The translations under genes were made by a program, and so were the position numbers. This document shows positions 9,239 through 18,440 of a stretch of 64,000 bases of DNA, piece by piece; position 1 is the first letter of the stretch; the number at the start of each line of letters is the position of its first letter. This DNA is from Methylomonas sp. LL1 (lineage in GTDB: Bacteria; Pseudomonadota; Gammaproteobacteria; Methylococcales; Methylomonadaceae): contig NZ_CP064653.1 in NCBI RefSeq assembly GCF_015711015.1, forward strand, positions 744,001 to 808,000. Direction: 5' to 3'. The notes beneath the pieces were generated by a model. That model saw nothing but the letters and a program-made list of their open reading frames with translations, had not been told where the DNA came from and searched no databases.

Positions 9239-9352
9239 ATTTGCACAATCTTTCCTCAATTGCTCCAAAGTGTTTGCGATTTTCATGGTTAGAGTAGATA
9301 CCGAGAACGGAGATAAACCGTTTGAAAATCCTTAATCAATGAGAGACCTAAC

Positions 9353-9706
9353 ATGAACAAAAAAATCATAACCATCGCACTAGCCCTTGCCCTGCCTTTG
9401 ACAGTCGCCGCATTTCCGGGTGATAAAGGTGGAAACCATTTTGAAACTCACCGGGGCGAGAGAGTGGAGCGCCTGGTCAAGGAGCTGGATTTAAGCGCCG
9501 AACAAAAAACTCAATTGGAGGCCGTATTCGAGGAACAGCAGGCAAAACGCGAGGCGATCCGTCAGGAAACCCATCAGCGCATGCAGGCAATATTGAGTCC
9601 CGAGCAAATGACAAAGTTTGAAGACTTGCAAAAAAACCGCCATCAGAAATGGCAAAAACGCCATGGGCAAAGAAACGCCGATCAGCAAAGCGAAACGCAA
9701 AAATAA
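9353..9706 (+). CDS. Spy/CpxP-like periplasmic chaperone
   Basis: A 117-residue exported protein with a signal peptide (cleavage near residue 20, VAA/FPG) and two helical LTxxQ-type motifs (LDLSAEQKTQLEAV and ILSPEQMTKFEDL), the signature of Spy/CpxP. The mature protein is charged and all-helical, as expected for an ATP-independent periplasmic chaperone or stress sensor. It sits just after baeSR, whose E. coli counterpart controls spy, so regulation by this pair is likely. The 114-bp gap leaves room for its own promoter. A ribosome site (GAGA) precedes 9353. Confidence 0.8.
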   Translation: MNKKIITIALALALPLTVAAFPGDKGGNHFETHRGERVERLVKELDLSAEQKTQLEAVFEEQQAKREAIRQETHQRMQAILSPEQMTKFEDLQKNRHQKWQKRHGQRNADQQSETQK

Positions 9707-10205
9707 TGGCGTTTGATTAAAGGATTGCGTAGGTTCCAGGGATGGCCCGCGCTTTACATCACCAGCGTGGAGGAAAAGTAACTTGCTTACGAACGAGAAC
9801 CCAAGCCGGCCTAAATTGGCACTGCGCCATTATGCGGTCGGCTTGAATGAGTTTCGGGATATTGTTATTCCGAAGGATCGCAAACGAAGCCACCATATAT
9901 GAACATGTCGTCATCCAAGGGTTGCTCGATGAATATATGAGAATAAGTACGTGATTTTGGGACGGTAGGGCACGGTTGAACACCCCGTGCGCGGCGTAGA
10001 CCGGTAAGGCTGGCGCCGAGTTGTCTGATTACGGCATTGCGGTGTTTTACAGTTACATTCATGTAGATCGTAATGAATTTTCCCGCCTGACTGCTGCTGG
10101 CGCTATTTACCCAATTTTACGTTTTGCTAACGGCGCTTTACCTGTATGTTTGGCATCCTGAAAATTGTCGATTTTATGCCCGTTATTTTGCCGGAGCCGC
10201 AATAC
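9707..10205. other. Intergenic region without recognisable gene
   Basis: About 500 bp between the Spy-like gene and the lipoprotein gene. Short open frames on the minus strand have no recognisable domain or convincing ribosome site. The region may hold the promoter of the lipoprotein gene. I see no RNA gene or clear repeat. Confidence 0.5.
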
Positions 10206-11492
10206 ATGTTCACTAGCACATTTGCTCGATTGGCCTGCATGGCCCTGTTTATGCTGTTACTTGCCGCCTGTTCTGGTTTTCGTTTTTCGCCACCGGACCC
10301 GGAGGAGCAATCGGAAAAACTGGCCGAGCTGATGGAAAAAGGCGGGTATGCTCCGGCTAGCGGTCTGGCGATCGAGAGCAGTCGCGATATCTGGAACCAT
10401 GACCGAACCGAGTTGGAAGTGGTGATGACCGCACCGACGCTACCGGGCCGTTATCCGTTGATTATCTATTTGCCCGGCTTGGGCGAGGAGGCCAAGGCCG
10501 GCCATTTGTGGCGGGAAACCTGGGCCAAGGCGGGTTATGCGGTATTCAGTATGCAGCCATTGACGATAGCTCGGGCACTTAAGGATCTTCCGGGGATGGA
10601 GGGTGCTCCTGATGGACTGGATGACGAAGAACCGGGGCTGGCGGATCCATACAGCATGGAGCCGCCGGAGGATCGGGGAGGCGGATGGCTCGGTGAAAAA
10701 CGCCGCCGACCGTCGCGTACCGCCCGCAATAGCGAGATGCATTATCTGGGACACGAGTATTTTAGTCCCGATAATTTAAAAAATCGCATGGAACAATTAT
10801 TCTGGGCCTATCGGCAATTAAAGGCGCGGGCCGGGAAGGGCCTGCCCTTGTTTGCCTCGGTCGATTTTTCCAAGGTGGTCTTGGCCGGCTACGACTTGGG
10901 GGCGCAAACCGTGACGGCGGCACTGGGCGAAAATTTCGAGACCGCCCTGCCGGACAGCGGCGAGCTTAAACCAATTGCCGGCTTAGTATTGAGTCCGTCG
11001 GTCAATTTGGCGATGGGCAATGTTCGCAGCCGTTATCAGGCATTGAATCCGCCGTTGTTGGTCATTACCGGCACTGAAGATAACGACCCTTACGCGATCA
11101 GCTCGGGGGCGGTAAGAACAGCGGTCTGGGAATATGCGCCGGCTGGAGGCAAGTATTTGCTCCTGTTGAAGGAGGCCGGGCATCGAATATTGGCCGGCTC
11201 CGAAATGGGCGGGCGCTTCGGTCGGGACGAGCCGGACGGATTCGGTGGTGGCTCGTCAGGTGGTGGTGGACGGTCCGGAGGGCCTCGCGGCCCGGGAGGC
11301 ATGAACGGCGAACCGGGTGCGGCACGCCGGGTTAGAGATCCCGAGCTGGGTTACAAACATGTCGCCGCAGTCTTTAGCGCATCCACGGCTTTTCTGGATG
11401 CGGTGGTCAAAAACGACGAATTTGCCCGTTTTTGGCTGGACGATAAAGGAAACAAATGGTTAGGCAAGGCTGGTTCATTGAGAATTCGATGA
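10206..11492 (+). CDS. Lipoprotein with alpha/beta-hydrolase (dienelactone/PAF-hydrolase-like) fold
   Basis: A 428-residue protein with a lipobox LLAAC (Cys22). The remainder looks like a large alpha/beta hydrolase: a PLIIYLPGLG oxyanion strand, a TGTEDNDPY acid turn and an EAGHRI histidine turn. The usual G-x-S-x-G nucleophile elbow instead reads G-Y-D-L-G, placing Asp230 where serine is expected. A glycine/arginine-rich low-complexity loop (about residues 336-376) interrupts the C-terminal part. The ATG at 10206 gives a proper lipoprotein signal; the longer frame from 10146 would bury it. The gene stands alone. Whether it is catalytic is doubtful, and the substrate is unknown. Confidence 0.6.
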   Translation: MFTSTFARLACMALFMLLLAACSGFRFSPPDPEEQSEKLAELMEKGGYAPASGLAIESSRDIWNHDRTELEVVMTAPTLPGRYPLIIYLPGLGEEAKAGHLWRETWAKAGYAVFSMQPLTIARALKDLPGMEGAPDGLDDEEPGLADPYSMEPPEDRGGGWLGEKRRRPSRTARNSEMHYLGHEYFSPDNLKNRMEQLFWAYRQLKARAGKGLPLFASVDFSKVVLAGYDLGAQTVTAALGENFETALPDSGELKPIAGLVLSPSVNLAMGNVRSRYQALNPPLLVITGTEDNDPYAISSGAVRTAVWEYAPAGGKYLLLLKEAGHRILAGSEMGGRFGRDEPDGFGGGSSGGGGRSGGPRGPGGMNGEPGAARRVRDPELGYKHVAAVFSASTAFLDAVVKNDEFARFWLDDKGNKWLGKAGSLRIR

Positions 11493-11520
11493 TAGTTCGC
11501 GGACGGAAGCGACGAGGCAA

Positions 11521-13305
11521 TCATTCCGTTCGGAACTTCGCTGTCTCGCGCCTGACGTCTTCCACCGCCGACAGCAAGCGCTCCGAAAGCAGGTTGAGGT
11601 CGCGGGAAATATTCGCCGCTTGTTCCGCGTCCTGGGCGGCATCGCCGACACTAAAAGCAATGCCGTCGGCGAGACTGTCCTGCTCGATGGCGGAGCGTTT
11701 GACCTCCTCGATCTGCCGGAAGACGCTTTCGATACGAGCCTCCGCTGAATCGAGTTGATGCGCCGTGGCTCCCGAGGCATCGGCCACCGCCCGCATCAGG
11801 GAATTGGTGTCCTTCATGGTCTGGTTGGCGTTGGCTATGCCCTGGTTGAAACCGATCAGTATGTCATTGATCGATTGGGTTAAGGTGGTAGTGTTGGTGG
11901 CCAGGTTGCGCACCTCTTCGGCGACCACGGCAAAGCCGCGGCCGTGCTCGCCGGCGCGCGCCGCTTCGATGGTCGCATTCAGCGACAGCAAATTGGTCTG
12001 GTCGGCGATTTGATCGATGTGCCGTAACTGTTCGGCGACGGCGTGGGATTTTTCGATGATCTCGCCCATATTCCGCGAGGCAACGCTGATCTTGTCGACG
12101 ACTTGCAGGGTTAATTCCTGGTTTTTGTCCGAGGCCGCGCTGGATCGGCTCAACTCACCCATGACCTCGGTCATCGCGCCATGAATGTCTTGCACGTTAT
12201 GCGTCACCTGCGCCGATGAATGTTTCAGGTCGACGGCGTTACCGGCGGCGGTCTGCATGCGTTTGGCGATACGCTGATTGTTTTCCAGCATGCTACGGCT
12301 CTGCGAAGAGACTTGATTGGAAGCTTGGCCGACGACCAGCATGCGTGCCTTGACTTCGGTGACGATGGTGTGGATTTTGGCCAGGAACTGGTTGAATAGC
12401 CGCGACATCAGGCTCATCTCGTCGTGGCCGGACTCGTCGAGTTTGGCCAACAGGTTGCCTTGGCCCTGCGTCAGATCGTCGAAACCGACGATCAGACGGT
12501 CCAGAGGCCTAAATACCATCAAGCGCAAGACGATGATCATGACGATGACGACCGGGATCAAAACCGAGAGCACCGAAGCGGTGATGGTCAGCAAATTATC
12601 CCGGCGTTGTTCGGCACTGAAACGGTTACTGAGCACTACTTCCAGGTAGCCCGACGTTTCGCCGTTTTTCCAGTTGGCGTGGCAATGAACGCAGTCTTCG
12701 TTAGCCACCAGTTTTTGGATGAAACGCGGATTGCCGGTGCCGTCAACCATCGTGGCGCGGCCGTTGGCATCGAAAGCCATATCCTTGTCGAGTCGATAGT
12801 GGCAAGTGCTGCAAGGCTGGCCGGCTTCCTCCCTGCTTTTGATATGGGCCTTGGCGGCCGACGTTTCGTGGAGGTCGCGCAGATTCCAATCCTCCCGTTC
12901 GTAGCGTCCGGCCGTGGCGTCGTGGATGCCAAGATTAGGGTTGATGAATTGGCCGCCTTCATGGACAAAGGGTTTGCCGACGGTGACGACGCCGGACTTG
13001 TAAATCATCATCCCAATACGCGAATACAGTGCCGCGCTTTCGACTTCCGAATTCTGGGTGATGTTGTCGAGTGCTTGCTGGAAGGAGTTGCGTTGGCCTT
13101 TGTTGATGGATTCCTTGCTGTTTTCTATCAGCGTATCGAGTATGCCTTCGCCGCTTTGTTCCACCTGATGTTGCAGCTCAAAATTCTGCCATTGGTAAAG
13201 CAGGGTCAGCGCCACCAGTAATACCGCGCCAATGCCAAGCCCCAAGAAAAGCATCGCCCGAAACAGAATGGATTGAGAACGCTCGATGCGCCTATCGGAA
13301 TGCAT
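11521..13305 (-). CDS. Methyl-accepting chemotaxis protein with diheme c-type periplasmic sensor domain
   Basis: A 594-residue chemoreceptor. TM1 is about residues 17-37. A periplasmic domain of about 200 residues carries two c-type heme motifs, CSTCH (165-169) and CVHCH (205-209). TM2 is about 238-262, followed by HAMP and a signalling domain whose hairpin tip has [38 protein letters not shown]. The heme motifs lie on the periplasmic side, where cytochrome c maturation acts, so a DUF3365-like redox or gas sensor is likely. It starts 54 bp after the hydrogenase small-subunit gene on the same strand, probably as the last gene of that operon. The link to hydrogen oxidation is an inference. Confidence 0.88.
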   Translation of the reverse strand: MHSDRRIERSQSILFRAMLFLGLGIGAVLLVALTLLYQWQNFELQHQVEQSGEGILDTLIENSKESINKGQRNSFQQALDNITQNSEVESAALYSRIGMMIYKSGVVTVGKPFVHEGGQFINPNLGIHDATAGRYEREDWNLRDLHETSAAKAHIKSREEAGQPCSTCHYRLDKDMAFDANGRATMVDGTGNPRFIQKLVANEDCVHCHANWKNGETSGYLEVVLSNRFSAEQRRDNLLTITASVLSVLIPVVIVMIIVLRLMVFRPLDRLIVGFDDLTQGQGNLLAKLDESGHDEMSLMSRLFNQFLAKIHTIVTEVKARMLVVGQASNQVSSQSRSMLENNQRIAKRMQTAAGNAVDLKHSSAQVTHNVQDIHGAMTEVMGELSRSSAASDKNQELTLQVVDKISVASRNMGEIIEKSHAVAEQLRHIDQIADQTNLLSLNATIEAARAGEHGRGFAVVAEEVRNLATNTTTLTQSINDILIGFNQGIANANQTMKDTNSLMRAVADASGATAHQLDSAEARIESVFRQIEEVKRSAIEQDSLADGIAFSVGDAAQDAEQAANISRDLNLLSERLLSAVEDVRRETAKFRTE

Positions 13306-13359
13306 GTTGCCGCCTTACTAAAACGCGAATATTGCTAAAAAACGAAAACCGGCTCGGTT

Positions 13360-14277
13360 TCACGAGTCCTCCGAGACACCCTGAGGGTCGCTTGCAATAT
13401 GAAACATGACCCGGCGCGGAAAGTGTTCGCTTGCACAGCCAATACAGGGGTGGCCGGCGCGGATGCAGATATTGGTATTGCCGTTGTGACCGATGATTAG
13501 GCAGTCGTTGCGGGTCAAAGGGCCCTGGCAGCCCAGTTTAAGCAAACAGCCCGCGTCGCCGATGTAGCGCGCATAGTGCTTTTCCTGGAAGTCGGCGTAA
13601 AAGATGCAGTGTTCGTGCACGGTGCGATCGAAAAACTTGAGTGGCCGCCCCTTGCTGTCGGTGCTCGGAAAACTGCCTTTATAGGCATAATGCAGCAAGG
13701 TGTAAACCAGGTGCTCGGGCTTGAGCGGGCAGTTGGGCAGGTTGATGACCGCTTGCGTGATGCCCTTGCGCGCATAAAAGGCATCGAGCGGAATAGAGCC
13801 GGTTTCCATGCCTTTCATGTTGGTGACGCCGCCGAACACGGCGCAAGTTCCTATCCCCACGGAGGCTATCGCCTTGCTGCCGAGTTTTTCCACCCAATAG
13901 GTAATCGGCTGATCGGCCATCAGGCAGGCGTGTGGCATCGCGGTCGGAATACCGCCCTCCAGCACGAACAGATACGGCATGCCGCTAGCCGAGACTTTGT
14001 CGAGGATCTCGGTAACCTGATCGCCGGTGGCCAGCGACAAATCGGGGTGAAAGATCAGGTTGGCGAACTTGGTCAGAATGTCGAGTACCGAGACATCTTC
14101 GATGTTCAGAAAGCTACATGAGCATCCGCTGCACGAACTGGCGTGCAACCAGACCAAGTTGATGCGCTTGTCCGGGTTGGCATCGGCGGCCAACAAGTCT
14201 TCGAATGACAGGAAACTGCTGGCGCCGGCGGCAACGATGGCCAGCCAGATGGTTTTCAGAGCTTCGCGGCGATTCAT
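13360..14277 (-). CDS. [NiFe]-hydrogenase small subunit, Tat-exported
   Basis: A 305-residue iron-sulfur subunit. The N-terminus has a twin-arginine signal (MNRREALK then a hydrophobic stretch), so it should be exported with its partner. Cluster ligands are recognisable: the proximal region C49-S-G-C52-S-C54 plus GTC and LPNCPLKPE, a distal HEHC and AGCLLKLGC, and a medial NDC...CIRAGHPCIGC. The extra Cys54 is unusual. There is no C-terminal membrane helix, and no cytochrome b gene lies beside it. The start at 14277 has an AGGAGG ribosome site, 16 bp after the large-subunit gene. Its natural electron partner may be the diheme chemoreceptor downstream. Confidence 0.9.
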   Translation of the reverse strand: MNRREALKTIWLAIVAAGASSFLSFEDLLAADANPDKRINLVWLHASSCSGCSCSFLNIEDVSVLDILTKFANLIFHPDLSLATGDQVTEILDKVSASGMPYLFVLEGGIPTAMPHACLMADQPITYWVEKLGSKAIASVGIGTCAVFGGVTNMKGMETGSIPLDAFYARKGITQAVINLPNCPLKPEHLVYTLLHYAYKGSFPSTDSKGRPLKFFDRTVHEHCIFYADFQEKHYARYIGDAGCLLKLGCQGPLTRNDCLIIGHNGNTNICIRAGHPCIGCASEHFPRRVMFHIASDPQGVSEDS

Positions 14278-14293
14278 GATGGCCTCCTGGGGA

Positions 14294-15847
14294 TTAGTGC
14301 ACGGAACAAGCCATGCAGGGATCAGTGGAGCGGATGATGCGGGCCAGTTCCATGGGATTATCGGCATCGGCGACGCGCGTACCGATCAGCATTTTTTCGA
14401 CCGCGCCTGGCCGGCCGCTGGCATCCCGTGGCGACATGTTCCAGGTGGTGGGCACGATCATTTCATAATTCTTGATCAGGCCTTTATCGTCGGTTTCTAT
14501 CCAATGCGCCAGCGCGCCGCGCGTGGCTTCGGTGAGGCCGACCCCGCTGGCGTTGCGTGGCAGGGAGCGCTCGATGAAGCCGGATTCTTCCGGGACGACT
14601 TGTTCGAGTTGTTCCTCGAGTTTTTCCAGGGTCACCAGCGCGCTGACCAAGCGGGACAAGTGACGCCCCATCACCGAGTTGTAATCGTGTATAGTCAAGC
14701 CCAGCGCATTGTTGTATTTGTCGACCCTCTGGGTCAGCGCGGGATTGCTCTTGGCAAAATAGGTGTTGACGACACGGGCAACCGGGCCCACTTCCATGAT
14801 CTCGTTGCCGTAGCGCGGCGCCCGCGTCCAGGTGTATTTGCCGCCTTCCTTTTTCTTTTCGCTCAGGTATTCTTCGTAGCCGAGCGGATGCAGATTATTC
14901 AATTGCAGAGGTTTGATGGTCTTATCGGGTTTTGCCGTGTAGTAGGCATAAGTGTGATCCTCGGTGATTTTGCCAATATCCAGCGCCGCGTATTGACCAT
15001 TGATGGTGGCGCCGCCGGTGAAGCTGTGATCCTTGCCGTTGCGATCAATCAGCCAGGGATAAGAGAGCAAATTGCCGTAGCCGCGTCCTTCCTTGAAATA
15101 GCCTGGGAAGGCCTTGGCGACGCCCAATACGTCGTTCTGGAAATTGTTGCGGATGAACTGGCCAGCTTGACCCAGCCATTGCCGGTAGCGCGCCAAACGC
15201 TCTATGGTCGGCATCGTGGTTACGCCGCCGGCTTCGATGGCGACCGGATGTGGCGCCTTGGCGCCGAATATGGCGACCATCTTATGCAAGGTAGACATCA
15301 TCGGTAAGGCACCGAGATAGTTTTGGATCACCGTCAGATTCAGTTCGCGGTCGTCGCTGTAGGCGGCTTGATAGCGCGGCAGAAAAGGGGATGCCGGAAA
15401 CACCTTGCCGCTATTGAGCTCTTGCCCTATCCAGTCTTTGAGTTGCAACATGCCGGCATCCCGCCCTTGGTAGCTGGTGATGGCGGTAACATCGATAAAG
15501 TCCAGCGCGCACAGCGCGTAAAAATGAAGCAGATAATCGTACAGATGATAGGCGCCAACGGTCAGGTTGCGCAGCAAGCGGCCGTTTTCGTTGATCTGCA
15601 GGCCCATGGCCGACTCCAGCGCGCGCGCGGCGGCATCGGCGTGCGCATAAGGACAAACGCCGCAAACCCGTTGGGTAATCTGTTGCGCGGTACGGGCATC
15701 GTAGCCTATCAAGGCCTTTTCGATACCACGGTACATATCCCCCGAGCATTTGCTGTCGACCACGATCCCGTCTTCCATCCGCGTCTCGAAACGCAAATGC
15801 CCTTCGATCCTTGTCATCGGATCAACGACTACTCGTCTTGCTTCCAT
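14294..15847 (-). CDS. [NiFe]-hydrogenase large (catalytic) subunit without C-terminal extension
   Basis: A 517-residue catalytic subunit with the two nickel-binding motifs: L1 RVCGVCPYAH (Cys62, Cys65) and L2 DPCMACSVH (Cys511, Cys514). The protein ends exactly at the L2 histidine. Most respiratory large subunits carry about 15 further residues that a dedicated endopeptidase removes after nickel insertion; sensor-type HoxC/HupV and CooH lack them. It is the first gene of the leftward operon, with large before small, the reverse of the common order. The ATG at 15847 has an AGGAGA ribosome site. No hyp maturation genes are in the window. Subgroup assignment is left open. Confidence 0.9.
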   Translation of the reverse strand: MEARRVVVDPMTRIEGHLRFETRMEDGIVVDSKCSGDMYRGIEKALIGYDARTAQQITQRVCGVCPYAHADAAARALESAMGLQINENGRLLRNLTVGAYHLYDYLLHFYALCALDFIDVTAITSYQGRDAGMLQLKDWIGQELNSGKVFPASPFLPRYQAAYSDDRELNLTVIQNYLGALPMMSTLHKMVAIFGAKAPHPVAIEAGGVTTMPTIERLARYRQWLGQAGQFIRNNFQNDVLGVAKAFPGYFKEGRGYGNLLSYPWLIDRNGKDHSFTGGATINGQYAALDIGKITEDHTYAYYTAKPDKTIKPLQLNNLHPLGYEEYLSEKKKEGGKYTWTRAPRYGNEIMEVGPVARVVNTYFAKSNPALTQRVDKYNNALGLTIHDYNSVMGRHLSRLVSALVTLEKLEEQLEQVVPEESGFIERSLPRNASGVGLTEATRGALAHWIETDDKGLIKNYEMIVPTTWNMSPRDASGRPGAVEKMLIGTRVADADNPMELARIIRSTDPCMACSVH

Positions 15848-16105
15848 TTCACTTCTCCTATGGCAATCTATGGGCAAACCCTAGATCAAAACTAACCATT
15901 AATGATAACAGTAGCTCATTTTTGGCTAAGGGCAAATCCATCTGGAATTGAATCGCCTCATGGATCAAGGGAATTCGAAGTTAAAATCCTTCCCGTGGGG
16001 GAATAGCCGGTCCGCCGGGGTTGGAGGAAGGTGCCCGATACGCCGATACAATTTTGGTTAGCTTGTTATAATGCCTAGCTTTTCCAATTGATTGGGTCGT
16101 TAAAG

Positions 16106-17362
16106 GTGGACGTTAAACAATACATGCAGCAGTTGGGCCGGCAGGCCAGGCGGGCGGGTCGGGAAATCAGCAAAGCCGACAGCGGCCGGAAAAATAATGC
16201 TTTATTGAAAATCGCCGAGGCTATCGGCGCCGGTAGCGCCGATTTGGCAATCGAAAATCGCAAGGATTTACTGGCCGGCAAGGACAACGGCATGGATTCG
16301 GCATCGCTGGACCGCTTGGAACTGACGCCGGCCCGGATCGAGGCGATGATCGAAGGCCTAAAACAGGTTGCGGCCTTGCCCGATCCGGTTGGCGAAATCA
16401 CTAATCTCGGCTATCGGCCCAGCGGCATTCAAGTCGGGCAGATGCGGGTGCCTTTGGGCGTGATTGGCATTATTTACGAATCTCGGCCCAACGTTACCGT
16501 CGATGCGGCGGCACTGTGCTTGAAGGCCGGTAATGCCTGTATTCTGCGCGGCGGATCGGAATCGATTCATTCCAACCGGGCGATTGCCGCTTGTATTGCC
16601 AAGGGTTTGGCCGAAGCAGGTTTGCCGCAACTGGCGGTGCAGGTGGTGGAAACTACCGACCGGACGGCTGTTGGCGAGTTGATTACGATGAAAGACTATG
16701 TTGACGTGATCGTGCCGCGTGGCGGCAAGAGCCTGATCGAGCGCATCAGTAGCGAGGCAACGATTCCGGTGATCAAACATCTGGACGGTATTTGTCATGT
16801 CTATATCGACGGCAAGGCTGACCTCGACAAGGCGGTGGCTATTGCGATGAATGCCAAAACCCATCGCTACGGGGTTTGCAATGCAATGGAAACATTACTG
16901 GTGGCGGAATCCATCGCTCCCACGGTGTTGCCGAGATTGGCCGAACAATACGCCGAAAAAGGCGTGGAATTGCGTGGCTGTTTGAAAACCTGTTCGTTGG
17001 TTAAGAACGCCGTGCGCGCGACCGAGGAAGATTGGCATAGCGAATATTTGGCGCCTATTTTGTCCATCAAGATTGTTACCGATATGGACGAGGCGATCGA
17101 TCATATCAACAGCTACAGCTCGGCGCATACCGAAGCCATTGTCACCGAGGACTACACGCTGGCGCGGCGATTCCTGCGCGAGGTGGATTCCAGTTCGGTG
17201 ATGGTGAATGCATCGACCCGTTTCGCCGATGGTTTCGAGTACGGCCTGGGCGCGGAAATCGGTATCAGTACCGATAAATTGCACGCCCGTGGTCCGGTCG
17301 GATTGCACGGTCTAACGTCATTGAAATACATCGTGCTGGGTGACGGGCATATCCGGCAATAA
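16106..17362 (+). CDS. proA: Gamma-glutamyl phosphate reductase
   Basis: ProA reduces gamma-glutamyl phosphate to glutamate semialdehyde with NADPH, the second step of proline synthesis. About 418 residues, normal for the family, with catalytic Cys258 in [32 protein letters not shown] and the C-terminal [20 protein letters not shown] motif. The N-terminus is uncertain: TTG at 16088, GTG at 16106 (chosen, giving [11 protein letters not shown] as in relatives) and ATG at 16124 are all in frame. Its stop overlaps the nadD start by one base, so the two are translationally coupled. Confidence 0.93.
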   Translation: MDVKQYMQQLGRQARRAGREISKADSGRKNNALLKIAEAIGAGSADLAIENRKDLLAGKDNGMDSASLDRLELTPARIEAMIEGLKQVAALPDPVGEITNLGYRPSGIQVGQMRVPLGVIGIIYESRPNVTVDAAALCLKAGNACILRGGSESIHSNRAIAACIAKGLAEAGLPQLAVQVVETTDRTAVGELITMKDYVDVIVPRGGKSLIERISSEATIPVIKHLDGICHVYIDGKADLDKAVAIAMNAKTHRYGVCNAMETLLVAESIAPTVLPRLAEQYAEKGVELRGCLKTCSLVKNAVRATEEDWHSEYLAPILSIKIVTDMDEAIDHINSYSSAHTEAIVTEDYTLARRFLREVDSSSVMVNASTRFADGFEYGLGAEIGISTDKLHARGPVGLHGLTSLKYIVLGDGHIRQ

Positions 17363-18018
17363 TGATCGGAATTTATGGTGGTACCTTTAATCCGGTGCAT
17401 TACGGCCATTTACGCACGGCGCTGGAAGTCAAGGAACTGTTCGAATTGGATCAACTGCGTCTGATTCCTTGCCGTTTGCCTCCGCACCGTGATCAACCGG
17501 ACGTGGATGGCGAAATGCGATTAGCCATGTTGCATTTGGCCGTTGCCGATTCGCCTGGGTTACAGGTCGATCGGCGCGAGCTGGATAGGGCCGGGCCATC
17601 CTATATGGTCGATACGCTGCAAGCCCTCCGCGCCGAAAATCCTGACACCAGGCTGATACTGTTCATCGGTGCCGATGCCTTTGCCGGCTTGGAGAGTTGG
17701 CATCAATGGCAGCGCTTGTTCGATTATGCGCATCTGGTGGTCATGACTCGGCCGGCTTATGGCCTACCGGATATGCCGGCTTTTTTATGCCAACGGTTAT
17801 GCGAAGATCGTCGCCAGCTACGGCAACAATTCGGTGGGCGGCTATTTTTTCAAGCGGTGACCGGGCTGGATATTTCCGCCACTCAGATCCGAAACCTGAT
17901 CAGGGCCGGCCGCGATCCGCAATTTTTACTGCCGGATCGCGTCATTGCTTATATCCGGCAACATCAACTTTATCTATCCTCAACACAGGACATTGAATGC
18001 AAGCAGAACAACTGTTAA
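17362..18018 (+). CDS. nadD: Nicotinate-nucleotide adenylyltransferase
   Basis: NadD adenylates nicotinate mononucleotide to deamido-NAD in NAD synthesis. The 218-residue protein has the nucleotidyltransferase motifs GGTFNPVHYGHL (residues 5-16) and ISATQIRNLIR near the C-terminus, plus FIGADAFAGLESWHQW in the middle. It overlaps the proA stop (TAATG) at its start and rsfS by 22 bp at its end. The proA-nadD-rsfS order is common in gammaproteobacteria. Confidence 0.95.
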   Translation: MIGIYGGTFNPVHYGHLRTALEVKELFELDQLRLIPCRLPPHRDQPDVDGEMRLAMLHLAVADSPGLQVDRRELDRAGPSYMVDTLQALRAENPDTRLILFIGADAFAGLESWHQWQRLFDYAHLVVMTRPAYGLPDMPAFLCQRLCEDRRQLRQQFGGRLFFQAVTGLDISATQIRNLIRAGRDPQFLLPDRVIAYIRQHQLYLSSTQDIECKQNNC

Positions 18019-18347
18019 AACTGGTCGAGAACGAACTCGACGAGCGTAAAGCTCATCAGGTCACAATTCTCGATGTGCGCGGCAAAACCAGTATTACCGA
18101 TTACATGATTGTCGCCACCGCCACATCCACTCGCCACGCCAAATCCCTGTGCGATTATGTGGTCGAAAAAATCAAGGAAAACGGCCTGCAGCCCTTGGGG
18201 TTGGAAGGCGAACTCGGTTCGGATTGGGTGTTGCTGGATTTGGGTGACGTGGTATTACACGTGATGACCGGCCAGGCACGCGAGTTTTATCAATTGGAGA
18301 AGCTCTGGTCCGTGAGCGGCGACCAACAGAGCCGCCAGCGAGTGTAG
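17997..18347 (+). CDS. rsfS: Ribosomal silencing factor RsfS
   Basis: A 116-residue member of the RsfS/YbeB/Iojap family, which binds ribosomal protein L14 and blocks 50S-30S joining during starvation. Signature segments are LDVRGKTSITDYMIVATATSTRH and LEGELGSDWVLLDLGDVVLHVM. It begins inside the nadD end, so the two are coupled. The usual next gene rlmH is not present here; the operon ends and the next gene is convergent. Confidence 0.95.
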   Translation: MQAEQLLKLVENELDERKAHQVTILDVRGKTSITDYMIVATATSTRHAKSLCDYVVEKIKENGLQPLGLEGELGSDWVLLDLGDVVLHVMTGQAREFYQLEKLWSVSGDQQSRQRV

Positions 18348-18440
18348 TTACAATAAATCACCCTGTTAACCGTCCGGCGGGCTTGTTCCAGGCCTGAATT
18401 CACTGTCGACCAGCCATTCTGTGATCGTCGGTTCGAGGGA

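Noticed and set aside
9865-10062. A 65-codon minus-strand frame between spy and the lipoprotein gene
   Set aside because: No recognisable domain or ribosome site; kept only as part of the intergenic note.
14060-15307. A 415-codon open frame on the plus strand, antisense to the hydrogenase genes
   Set aside because: It lies fully opposite well-identified genes, has no recognisable domain, and such long antisense frames are expected in GC-rich codon-biased DNA.
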